A DNA stretch of 64,000 nucleotides, from positions 1 to 64,000 of the forward strand of contig CALYLX010000077.1 in assembly GCA_944990035.1 (NCBI GenBank), read 5' to 3'. The notes beneath the pieces were generated by a model, which searched no databases, was not told the origin of the DNA, and saw only the letters and a program-made list of their open reading frames with translations. Origin of the DNA: Clitopilus passeckerianus. Taxonomy: Eukaryota > Basidiomycota > Agaricomycetes > Agaricales > Entolomataceae. Shown here in pieces: positions 1 to 11,016 of this stretch. How positions within the stretch are numbered: position 1 is the stretch's first letter; each line of letters opens with the position of its first letter. Made by a program: the position numbers and the translations under genes.

Positions 1-743
1 TTTGAAATACAAGCTGGTGTGCGTAGTTAGCATATGAATAGGCGGGGAGAGAGCATCCGTACGTCATAAACTTCCTTGAAAGGATTCAGCTGACCCTCCT
101 TCCCCCAACCATCCATGCGACGTTGTACATCGTCGAAAAGTGCAGGCATTACTGGGGAGTAACTCAGACCAATGACGCTGGGGAGGGAAAGATGGGAGAA
201 CTCACAGTCGTTGACTCTCTCTCGTCGTAGGAGGCGCAGTAGCTTCTTGCCGAAGATAGAAACTTCTGCAGCGAGCTCTGTTTTGATTTCAATATCTTCC
301 AGTCGTGGTGCGCCTCCCATTAATATACGGTAGCCTTCCGACAAGTCCAAAGTCGGGTCGTTGAAGAAAGCTCTGCGTCCAGTTTCTCCAAACATCATGA
401 TAACTCCATGCTATAGTACGTGGTTAGCATGTTATTCTTGGCTCGAAACCGAATGACCACGGACCTGGAGGAGCTTAAAACGAAACATCCTCCGTCCGGT
501 CTTCCTGAAGTTCTCCCAGATGAAATCATATCTTCTTGTGAAGAACGGCCACACATTCAATAAGGGGAAACCTCCTAATTCCTGTATGCCACCCTTGTTC
601 TTGTTCGAAAAGTGCCTTTGTGCAAGTGCGAGTATTCCAACCGGCGGCGGCGGCGATAACAACGGGGAAGTGCCATTTATTGAAGATAGGGGACCGGTTT
701 GAAGGTCGAAGAGCGTTGAATCCGTCCAGTTGGTGGTTGACAT
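1..743 (-). CDS. Cytochrome P450, 5' part only (cut by window start)
   Basis: This is the N-terminal part of a membrane-anchored P450 monooxygenase; the rest lies to the left of base 1. The first ATG (741-743) opens a short leader and a hydrophobic stretch. The conserved block IQELGGFPLLNVWPFF and the segment RYDFIWENFRKTG follow. An intron ends near 400, and exon 2 carries GETGRRAFFNDPTLDLSEG. After a further intron comes a helix with FDDVQRRMDGWGKEGQLNPF. The I-helix, ExxR and heme loop are outside the window. It is a close tandem paralogue of the gene at 1552-3463 in the same orientation. The run of four prolines from CCG repeats (about 642-655) within the expected membrane anchor is odd; another frame there reads as alanines, so a compensated indel is possible. 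Substrate unknown. Confidence 0.8.
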
Positions 744-1551
744 GGGGCTTGAATGATTCAAGGACTGGAGCCAAATTGGAGGTTATATAGCCCAGGATCA
801 GCTTCGATTACCGGTAGTTGAAAACCATTTCGGCGCGCTGCTTCGGCTCAGCTAAGACAAACCAGGCTCGATCACGTAGTTGGGCTAGCGTCATCGGGGC
901 CTTCGGGATGGGTCTCCAGCCATTCATTTTGGCCTGTGGACTTCTGAACATCCATTGCTGAGTCCGAGTGCGGCGCATTCTTGGGCGCATTTGGCCAGCA
1001 TTTGACAAGGGAAGTGTGACGACAAGATCGATGTCTGCCTCACAAATAAACTCATTCCAGGCGACCGTGGCATGTTCACTTGTAAGAAATGACAGCAGAT
1101 AGCAATGATACTGTATCCAGTAATTGAATTTGGTAGGACGGGAGCCGAAGAAGCCAATTTTTCGAAAATCTGCCATGAGGCTCAAGCCTTCAGGGTGCAG
1201 GCATAAGTAGCTCCACGTTTACCCTAAAACTCGAAGGCGACCTCGGCCATTGACGTTGAATCAGACGACTCTGAAAAGAAGATAGCACCAGGATGGCCAT
1301 TGTGGTAAGAAGGAAGACAGCACCCTGAGCTTAAGCGAGTCAACCTTACGTTCAGCGAATTTGATTTGGGATCAGAGGTCCGCTTGACGGCCCGGTCCAG
1401 GGACCACTCCTCAAGCGTCCTCCACACAATCAAGCCATTCAATATCACCGGGAGCCTCAAAGTAAAACTCAGTGTAAAAATCGGTGGATTCCTGGAGACA
1501 GCCGCCTCCCCTATAAAATACACTGGTAATAACAAACAGGCCCAATCCGTC
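744..1551. other. Intergenic, no gene recognised
   Basis: This stretch separates the two tandem P450 genes. A minus-strand open frame of 125 codons (808-1185) matches no family I recognise and is probably chance or a relic. It contains the promoter of the partial P450 to its left, but no clear TATA box was identified. Confidence 0.4.
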
Positions 1552-3463
1552 CTAACGATCGGTCCTACAAAACTTCAAATAAGATGGATCTCCGATAGGA
1601 CGAGCCTGGTGTCAAAACTAAGGAGGTCTTAGGCCAATATCTGGAGTTCGAAAAACGTACCTGTTGTATGTCGTTCTTATCTGGCTGCGGAAGATGTTTC
1701 GGTCGATTGCCCGCCGTCCACTATTTCCCAATCGTAGCCTGCAAAAATGAGGGCAAGGACGAGTTTAATTTCAAGCTTGGCAACTCGCATCCCGAGGCAC
1801 GGATGGCGACCTGTAAAAGTCCTTGTAAGGCTAGGGCCGTGAGCACTAAATGTGAAGACGAACCTAAACCCCATGCTGCAAACCCATGACGGGTTTTCTT
1901 GTCCTCCTCACGGCCAGGCCCAAAGCGAGCGGGATCCCATTTCATCGGTTCAGTATAGATATCGGGATTGAGGTGCACATCAGCCAGGGAGTAAACGAGG
2001 AAGTCTCCCTTGGCGACTTTTGCACCGTCGATTTCGATGTCTTTGTCTAGGTTCCGGCGAAGGACAGCATTGGTGGTTATAATTCGAAGGGTTTCGCGAA
2101 GTGCAGAGTCGAGAATTGGTAGCTCTTCCTCCCATGCTTCGACGGGAACAGAAGAGAGGCGTTTGTGGAGCGGTTCGGGAGATGATGGATCGGTGTACTT
2201 GCTGATAAGGGAGTTCATTTCGATCGTTACTTTTCCTTCCATTCCAGGCTCATCCCGATATATAGGAGGTTCCAACATACTAGGAGGAATTCAAAAGAGC
2301 AAAGGATTTGACATTATTGGCCGACTCACCGTTCATACCAGTGTTGACGACACCAGCAAATATGACATTTAGAACGAACTACGATGAGCATTAAATTAAG
2401 TGGTGCAGTCAATTGGTGCAGTCAAGAATTAAGCACATACCCCGATAATATCGTCGTCAGTGTCACCTCGTGAGATCAGAGCATCGATAGCATCTGAGGT
2501 GAGCTCTGGGGCCTTTCTCCTGCGCTCGACATAGCCACGCAGTAACTCGTATAATTTGGCCGTAGCGTCCTGCTGTAGCTTCTGGCTTTACTCGGGAACC
2601 ATGGGAAGAGAAGGGCGGCCGGAGTTGCACTTCGTTCGAGATCCCAGAAGTGATTCGCCAACCTCGCAATAGCCTCCTTATCTTCAGAAAGCTCGCGGCA
2701 GGTAGCTAGGCGGACGGTCATTTGAAAGACAAGCTGGTAAATCGTTAGATCCTGGAGAATGGCGTTGAGAGAACGAAACGTACGTCATAAACATCCTTGA
2801 ACGGATTAAGCTGGCCCTTGTCGCCCCAATCCTGCATGCGACGTTGAACATCATCGAACAATGTAGGAAGGACTGTTATTGTACCCATGAGATCCGTCAC
2901 TTGCGCACTCTAGGGAATCTAGACTCACCGTCGTTGACCCTTTCACGGCGCAACAGATGCAGAATTGTTTTTCCAAAGTGGGTGGTATCTGTACCAGCGG
3001 TTGTAGATATTTCGATATCTTCAAGCCGGGGTATGCCTCCCATCAAAATACGGTATCCCTCTGGAAGGTTCAGAGTTGGGTCGTTGAAGAAAGCTTTACG
3101 CCCAGCTTCTCCGAAGAGGGTAAGTACGCGGTGCTTGACCAATCAATGGGTTAATAAAGCAAAAATAGAGAAAAAAGCCGTTACTTGAAGTAGTCGGAAG
3201 CGAAAGGCGCTACCCCCTGTTTTCTTGAAGTTATCCCAGATAAAGTCATATCTTTTCGTAAAGAACGGCCACACGTTGAGCAAAGGTATTCCTCCAAGCT
3301 CTTGTATTTCTCCGGAATGGTTGTTGGAGTTGCTCCTCTGATAATAAGCCAACAGTCCAACAGTGATGGCGGCGACGAGAAGAGGAGACAATTCTCTGAG
3401 CGCAGAGAGAGGCCCTTCGTGGAGGCCAAGAAGGGAAGAGTATTTCCAATGGCCAGGCGTCAT
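1552..3463 (-). pseudogene. Cytochrome P450 with three apparent frameshifts
   Basis: Tandem paralogue of the partial P450 at 1-743. From the ATG at 3461-3463 it has a membrane anchor, IQELGGIPLLNVWPFF, GEAGRKAFFNDPTLNLPEG, the I-helix region FAGVVNTGMN, the ExxR motif in ALRETLRI, and the heme loop WGLGRHPCLGMRVAKLE. An intron splits the heme loop between two glycine codon bases. The C-terminus ends ARPIGDPSYLKFC..., with TAG at 1552-1554. Three joins need a one-base change to keep the family reading frame. The first is near 2590, after FPWFPSKA. The second is near 2238, between GMSLEWKEK and VTIEMNSL. The third is near 1700, before GNRPKHLPQPDKND. All three fall in or beside short homopolymers (AAA, AAAA, GGG). 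The sequence is otherwise well conserved, so this is either a recent pseudogene or an assembly with uncorrected indels. The product would be a class II microsomal P450 of unknown substrate. Confidence 0.75.
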
Positions 3464-6313
3464 GAAGTAGTAGACTTTAGAACTTTCTTTGAGTACATAA
3501 CCTTGAAAGCTTGGTCGACGCTTTATATCGTCCTTGTTTTGAAGTCTGCGGTCCCGAATGCAGTTATGTCTTGATCAAATTCATCTCCAAAGCTCTGGGT
3601 ATCGGAGCATCGGGATGCTTTCACGATATAGATGAGGTCAACACCCAATGGGTGGTTTTGACAGAAGGTTTAAACAAAGCCTCGGTGTGTTAGGAAGATG
3701 ACTCGATGATGAGGTAAATCTGTCTCTGGTGCTTTCCAGTCGGTATTCCTGGTCAACTTCTCTGCCGATTTTCAGGAAAATGAGTGCATCTACGAAGCAG
3801 AGCCCAAATGTTACAAGGTACGTTTCGTGTCAGCGGAAGCCGGAGAATTTTACCAATCACAGTATTATGACTCGATGGTCGAGTTTCAATTGAGCTTCCG
3901 AGAATTATAGTCACTATCTATTCAAATGCGGACCCGAAAGAGCTTCTTGGCCTCGCTGAATCAGTCACAGTCGTTATCGAGGAGGGGTGGCGACAAAGAT
4001 GAAGGTGAGAGTCCCGAGCCGTCGACAGCTGCAGGGACTCTGTTGCTCAGGCTGTTTAGGTCACCTGATCATCAGGGGCGGCACGTGGCAAGGACGCGTA
4101 ACACTTCGATCGCGCCTGACTCGTCTCTAGCAAGTCTCTAGTCTGCACTGACTGCGCGAAAAGACGCTGTACAAGCTTAAAGATCGGTAGGACACATTAT
4201 AGAGAAAACGCCCTCCTTATAGACCAGCAGAGGCTCGGTAAATGCTACAAATATCCGAAAACTGTTCTCCACTATCCAGGCGACAAAGTCCAGACAGCTC
4301 AGAAAATGTATTACAAGTGGTCCAAATCAGATAGGTTGAGGCAGGCGTAATGCTGGTGCTCTGGGAGCGCTTGACGGAAGCAGAAGCAGGTCAGTCTGAA
4401 CCTTCGGGTTTCCTGGTGGCAATCTTGCCTGCCCCGCCCTTCAAGCCATGACACTCGCTAGTTTGTTGAAAAATAGCACGGGTAGCTTCTGACGCCAGTG
4501 TGGTTAGAACACGTAGCCGGCAATCTGCACTCATTGTATACAGTGCTTATGAATACTCAGAAACCAGTAAGTCATTGAATCATCGGCTTAAGATTCGGTG
4601 GGGCTTGATCATGCTGTCAATATGCCCATTCAGATGTTTAGAAGACCTTCTCGTCTAGACTACCTCCTTTGATGCACTGATAGCACAATGGCTTGTCCGA
4701 GTTCTCAGTATTTGTATAGAAGTGGCGGTGGGGGCGGAATATTTCGATGATATCTGACCTTGTATCAGATCCTTGTGCTTTCTTTGCAAACTGTGTAGGA
4801 AGGCTTGTTGGGCAATCTGCCACGACTGACGTTGATGTGGAATGATTAGTTTGAATTAATGCGAGATGAATACATCAATATCTGTTCTTAACTTCAAGGT
4901 TATGATAGACCGGTCCAAATGTTACTCTAGATACGAGTGGGCGGTTCTTCCCTTGATTTCCCTCCGCTGGAAATCCAATGTAGTTCGCCTAACACGGTGT
5001 CCCCTTGTGTATCAGCATAAGTGATAGCATGCGCCAGTGGATATGCATGAGAAAAAGCCGTTAGTTTCTGGAAAGGCGGATGAATGGAAAAATACTCCCG
5101 ACTCGCAACACAGAGCGGCCGATCATTCGATGATGATCGTTGCAGTCTGATCCAAATATTAGCCTGCCAAGCCGCCTACAAGGAAGCTTTTTGTGAGCTG
5201 TTGTGGCTGTTCCGGCTTTACCTCAGTCTACGATTACGCATTGCTTCACCCTGGCGCTTGTTCCTAGAAAGTGTCATGAACGGACAATCCTTTCACTGAA
5301 GGGTATTCAATCCAGACACCCTCGATAATTTCTTTTCACGGGGTATACTTCAATCTACGGATGATTAGAGTTCAGTTGTGGGAGAGAAACGACCTGACAA
5401 CCCCACATCGATGGCTCAAAGCCGGCCCATATAACCGCTATTCTTGGCAACCTTAGGATCCTGATGCATGGAACGTTGGAGCGCGCGCTTCACCTTCTGA
5501 ACCCATTATCGGAATAGAATCTGATTTTGCAGCTGATCGCCTCATGTACATCACTTGGAAGCACTGACTTGTGTTAGATATCCCCGAAAACCGCTCTAAA
5601 ACACCTGTGACAACGAAATTATGTTCTCAAAAGTGTGATTAACTCCGAAGGAGGAGTTGGGACATCCGATGGGATATTTCTGGGAGCATTTTCATGAAAA
5701 AACGAGGATAGAGGAGGGAGAGAGGTAATACGTACGCTAAGTATCCGAACAAAGATCCAGCTGTTCGTTCTGGCACCCATTGACCGAGAAATCGAGTTGA
5801 CATCGAGATAATAGGATGGCAGCAACTCATCTTAAGATGCGTTGATGGCTTGAAAGTCCCCTAATGGGGAAATGATCGGGGATAATACCAAAACAAGAAT
5901 ACTTGAAAAAGTTCGCGGACGAATCTTCGGCTTGACCACCTACCTGCAGGGCTGACATTCCCCAGGAGTGCTATTACAACATCTACAGGTTAGCCTGCCT
6001 TGAGTTCTACTAGTAATTTCGTATAAACGCGTGCCCGATGCATCCGATGGAGGGACAGCCATACTCATTATGCAATCATGATCGAGTTTCGGTCCTATTT
6101 GCCTTTAGCCGAAGGTGATGCAGTTCGAATCAGCGTGGTCACGGTCGGCATCCTGGTCGCTCAATATCATCTTTGGATGCGTTGCTGGCCCGCTCGAATG
6201 AAAGGAGTGGAACCTTTGCTCTAATTCTAGCTATCTTACATAATGTTACTTTCTCAAATCCGCACCGCGAGGTTGCTTGCGTCTTCGTCGCTGTGCCAAT
6301 TTTGACATCCCCA
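3464..6313. other. Intergenic, no gene recognised
   Basis: A 2.8 kb stretch with only short open frames on both strands, none resembling a known family. No repeat or transposon ends were noticed. Confidence 0.4.
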
Positions 6314-7948
6314 ATGAAGGCGAGTGCTTCTTCACAGGTCTACTATCCCTCTACGCCTGCATACCTCCCGGAGAAGATTCAAGACCACGAGACTGAGAAT
6401 CGCGTAAGAAGGTATACATCCCTACAGCGGTTGATCTTCACGAAATGTCCGTCTCTATGGGATGCCTACCATGGCCCTTGGTGGTTGTTCCAAAGGTATT
6501 AGTCGCTAGTCTCTAGTCACCGCCTAGATCTGATTTTCTCCCTCAGTGGACATTTTCAGACCGTGCAAGCTGCGATGGGCGACTTTACAAAGACCGAAAA
6601 GGTCAGGTATCGTCGGTACGTCTCCCATACACCTCTACAAACCAAAGGTGAACTCTAGCTCCAGGACTTACTTGCGTCTCATGGATGGAGGGACTATGTA
6701 AGAGCTTGTCCCACACTGATTACCTGTAGAAGCCTGGAGTAATAATTATTGACTCTAGCGGCCTCGACTTTGCGGAACCCAGTGACATTGGGAGGGAATC
6801 ACAGGATACCCCCGTCGTCGTCATCCTTCATGGGCTCTCAGGCGGTGAGTTAATTGGCTACCTAATTACATTAATTACACGTGAGACTCATAAACGGTTA
6901 TTAGGCTCAGAAGAACCGTATATTCATTCCATTCTGGTTGAAGCTTGTAGATCAAAGATGTATGGTGGTCTCGGCTATCGGGCCGTGGTAATGAATGCCC
7001 GAGGATGTGAGTTTCTTCGATCATCTACTCCACACGTGTGTTCACAGCTCTGTCCGGATAGGCGGCAACACTCTAATAACGAGCCCTAGATTCTACACGG
7101 CGGGACATACAGATGACCTCAGACAAGCATTAACGTATATCTCGAGTCTATGGCCTTCTGCACCACTTCTGGGATTGGGCTTCTCGATGGGAGCCAACAT
7201 CCTTACAAGATACCTGTCAGAAGAGGGTGTTAATAGTCGAATCCGAGCAGCTTGTGCCCTAGCTTGTGTATGTTCCCTTCTAATTTCATCCGTACAAACA
7301 TCTAAACAAATAAACCCGAAGCCTTGGAATCTCGCTCGCAATAACGAAAGGCTGAACCGAGACTTCTTCCTGAAGCGAATATACGCACAATCCCTGGGCA
7401 CGAGTATTCAAACCCTCCTCCGGGGACACGCCGAGTCTTTCGCCAGATTCCCTTCTTCCCCAGTTACCCAAGCCCTGGCGGACGTGTTCCGACTACAGAG
7501 GCCAACCATGGACGATTTCGATGAGGTCTTCACGAGGCTGATTGGTGGCGAATCACCTCTGTTCCCTTTTCCAACAACCGAGAAGTATTATCTATGGGCA
7601 TCTAGTCATCATACCTTGAGTACGATTCAAGTCCCCTATCTCGCGATCAACGCTGCGGACGACCCAATTGTCCAGGAGATACCGACTGATTGTGGGGATA
7701 ATGGCTATGTTGCTATGGTTGTCACAGACGAAGGTGGACATCTGGGCTGGTTCTCTCAAGAGAACTCTTTCGGTGGTGTCGAGAGGTGGATACGAAAGCC
7801 TGTGTTGGAGTATCTTCGTGCCGTCGGAGACGATCTGGAGCTTCATCCCAGAGGGACTCCGTTGTACACAGAGGACGGCTTCCTGAAGGAAAAGGGAAGT
7901 CCCCATCTAGGCTGTCGCGTTATTGATGAGTACGAACTCTTCCTGTAG
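6314..7948 (+). CDS. Alpha/beta hydrolase, YheT/EEB1-EHT1 (ABHD1/3-like) family
   Basis: A seven-exon gene: 6314-6495, 6547-6615, 6659-6697, 6759-6844, 6905-7006, 7062-7267 and 7322-7948. The exons sum to 1311 bases (436 residues) and keep frame throughout. The start MKASASSQVYYPSTP precedes the family's N-terminal segments (PSLWDAYHGPWWLFQSGHFQ, then YLRLMDGGT). Oxyanion-type HGLSGGSEEPY and NARGCGNTLITSPRFY follow. The nucleophile elbow is GLGFSMGANIL (Ser), the acid is in NAADDPIV (Asp) and the base in EGGHLGWF (His). Relatives include yeast Eeb1/Eht1 (medium-chain acyl-CoA:ethanol acyltransferase and esterase) and mammalian ABHD1/3 phospholipases, so an acyl ester or phospholipid substrate is likely. 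Beside desaturases, it could release or transfer the modified acyl chain; that is inference. The gene appears intact. Confidence 0.9.
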
Positions 7949-8034
7949 TAGACATGTCCCACGTCCAATATAGCATTAACAATGTATCATATATTTTGAT
8001 AGATAGTAATAAATACAAAGATACCCCTACAAGC

Positions 8035-9967
8035 TCAACGGTGCCCAGACTTGTCGATGGATGCAAAGTACACGTCGCTTGCAACAGCTCCATTGGACCT
8101 GTTGACTTTCGCTAATATCACGTACGACTGTCAGAAATGCGGTAACCGGGACCAGAACAGCCTACTTACTTTGGGAAAAGTTCGTGCCACTGGCCATAGG
8201 ATAGGTTTCAGCGGTGGGCCGACTGTCGTAGACCGCCCGAATATTCTTGCGAGAGTTCAATCTGGAGCAAGTATCAGAACCTGGGTTTGAAAGGGGAACA
8301 CATGACGTACGTGACTAGAAGGAGTTGACGTAGACTGCGTAGAATTAGTAACGTATTGAGAGATTGCTTTGAGAGGCTCACATTTGCTGATAATTTCAGT
8401 GAATGCTTAGGAAGGAGGAAAGACGTTAAGAACAGTATCAGCTACACGATCGCTAGAACTCACCAGTGAAGTGCGTGGTGGCCGAAAGAGCGTGGAACTG
8501 AATTCACATTAGATGGTATTCTCAACACTCGCAGCCGGAATATCCAAACTCACAGTAGCGAAAGTCACGACGGAGATGACGCTGGTAACAAGACCGATAT
8601 TGACACTGGCGTGACGAAATTAGGTCCGGATTTTGCTGAGCAGGCATTGGAACCCACCTATAGATAATCAGGCGGTCGATGATGTTGTCTGTACTCCTGA
8701 ACCCGGAGCGCGACTGGTTGAGGAAGAAAACGAGCGACAGTGTTATCGCTATGTCACAGAACATAGCAATTGCGAGTTGCGCTGAGTATAGACCCTGCAC
8801 CGAACGTGAGCAATGCTCATTTCATACAAGAGAATGTGACTTGCCTGAATATTAGGGCCATGAATCTCGGTGAGCCCGGGCCGAATGAAACTAGAGGCTG
8901 ATTAGAGGAGCCTTTCGTCCGCTCTTTGCAAGGTGCTTACAGGAAGGCGTCGGCAGCTATAAGAGGTTCTAGTCAGATATCGAACCATCGTAAATATAAG
9001 GTAACGCACTAATGCCCAGTCCTATATAGAAGGGAAAGAATAGCTCTGGTTAGAGGCGTAGCGAACCACTAGACGGCTAACGAACCAAATTGCGCAAAAG
9101 ATGAGAAACCCTGGATGTGATTGAGGGATTAAGAGCGAATTCGGGGTTGGAGAGTGCTGATAACTCACAATGATGACTACCGCGATAGTTCCAAGTAGCT
9201 TGCGTGACCTAGAAACGCTCCAGACCCTCCAGGCATAGAAGGCTTGAACCAAGGACGTGATTAAGACCTATAGAGAACGCTAGTCGGTGATTCAGACATC
9301 GCTGAGCTAAAGCTGATACTCACTGTCAGAGCGAATGATGCCTGAATGCCGATTCCAGGTCAAATAGAATCTTCATAGAATTTCGCTGAGTTGACATACC
9401 GAAAAGGTCCTAGATATTGCAATCAATGGAGGGAAAACAGGGTCAGGTTACGGACCACTCACGATCTGACGAGGAAAATGCCTGGGAGCTTCTCCGGTAA
9501 CTTTGAAACCACATATAGGAAGTGCGCTGCCTCTCCGACAAGCGCTAAATGAACGAATTCTAACACGCTATATCCTCACTGAGTGGAAGGTAAACGAAGA
9601 CAATTGGGTTCAGCGTACAAGAGTCCTGCAACCTATGGAAAGACCGTGAGACCATGGATGAACAAAGAGCTTTGAAAAGTTCACTAACGAGTGCTTTTCT
9701 ATAAATATGATCACCAGGATACGTGCGGTAGTAGTAGGTCGTCTGGGCGCAGGTAATGCCAAAGAGTCTGAGGATCGGGTTAATTAGGGTCGTCTAAGCT
9801 GAGAACTTCGGCTGGTTAGGGTAGTAACGTACGCGCAGGACACCATAACCCCTTGTGTGCTCGGTTAGGTGACCCAGTTATGCAAGACAGGGTCAAGGCT
9901 CACCTATCAAGAAGGGTGCTTCAATCTCTCCAAGATTCGAAGGAAGGCCAGGGGGTAATCCGCTCAT
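8035..9967 (-). CDS. DUF6534 seven-helix membrane protein, one apparent frameshift near the C-terminus
   Basis: A multi-exon minus-strand gene starting with MSGLPPGLPSNLGEIEAPF (ATG 9965-9967). In order it shows GITCAQTTYYYRTY, LEFVHLALVGEAAHFLYVV, LITSLVQAFYAWRVWSVS, the hydrophobic exon GFLIFCAIWFVS, AQLAIAMFCDIAITLSLVFF, then LNQSRSGFRSTDNIIDRL and FTEIISK. DUF6534 proteins are common in basidiomycetes and have no established function. The paralogue at 38186-40040 continues YVNSLLVTLNSRK, but here the frame stops after YVNSF (about 8316). One missing base would restore LVTLNSRKNIRAVYD, and the conserved tail then runs to the TGA at 8035-8037. As it stands the protein would lose about 60 residues. 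The missing base sits in a TTC/TTT context and could be a sequencing indel. Confidence 0.8.
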
Positions 9968-11016
9968 TGTTGTGAGGAGAAGTTAGTTAGAGGGAAGGAA
10001 AGGGACGACACTCAGGCCTCCCGATGGCCTCACATGGCAAATATTGCTTAGTCTTGAGCCTTCTCCGCAATCATGGAAATATCCCCTCTAAGTGCCATGT
10101 CGCCTGGCTCCGCACTAGCCGATGAAACTCTGTTGGAGACTATCACGACAATGGGCCCGTCGCATGGTTGCTCCATCGGAGATGGGTAAAAATTGCTGAT
10201 GTTGAGTATCTGCAACTACCTTGGATCCCGGGCTCCCAATTGCGTTCATTTCTCGACTTTGATCGGCAACAAGTATCAGTAAAGAAGCCTTCTGCATGTG
10301 CTGGGGGAGGCTAGAAGTTGTTTCGATCACAGGCATAGCTCGAATGGTTTCCAGATGTGCTTGCAACATTTCTAGGCGTGGAAAGATGTTGACTTCGCCA
10401 AGTTTCCCAGTCCCCTAAGGCCTGAGGCGAAATGATCGACCTGGGATCGTTTATTCCAAGCCAAAAATCAGATAAGTTCTTTTCCCCGTGGAGTCTCCGC
10501 AGCTTCAACCACTGAACAGAAAGAGAGTAGCCAAGAAGCGGCTGGTATCCTCGATCCTTTTGGGACGGTCCGATACTTTAGCTTGAAACGCACTGCGGGG
10601 TCGCAAAGGTTCCGAGTGCAGGGAGAATGTAGTGGGGTGCTTGCCTCCCAGAGTGATCATCGGGTGAGGAGGGAAGTAACTCTGGTCCGTAGGAGCCAGA
10701 CGAATTCAACTCCTGACCAGACTGTTCGCTGTGGAGCAGTTCTGGATTGTTCAAGGTTCCAAAAATCGACGCTTGTAGTGAGTTGTGTTCTGACGGAATC
10801 GGCCCATTACGTAATGGGACGGCCTGGCCTGCAAAAAGAACAGACCACTCGATGGTTCACCACCTCACTAGTCCTCACTCGGGCCGTCATGAATAAAGGA
10901 GCATAGATAGTGGGTTTATTCACATGCCCTATGATACAAATTGCGATAATAAATACTGGCTATCTACAATTGTGTGGTATGAACAAGCCTTGCTGGCAAA
11001 GATGGTCTAGATTCCT
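9968..11016. other. Intergenic, no gene recognised
   Basis: About 1 kb between the DUF6534 start and the end of desaturase 1. Short open frames (for example 10583-10906 plus) show no family resemblance. It holds the DUF6534 gene's promoter. Confidence 0.4.

Noticed and set aside
808..1535. Minus-strand frames as an extra small gene between the two tandem P450s
   Set aside because: The right part follows the P450 stop codon and the left part shows no domain or convincing splice structure.
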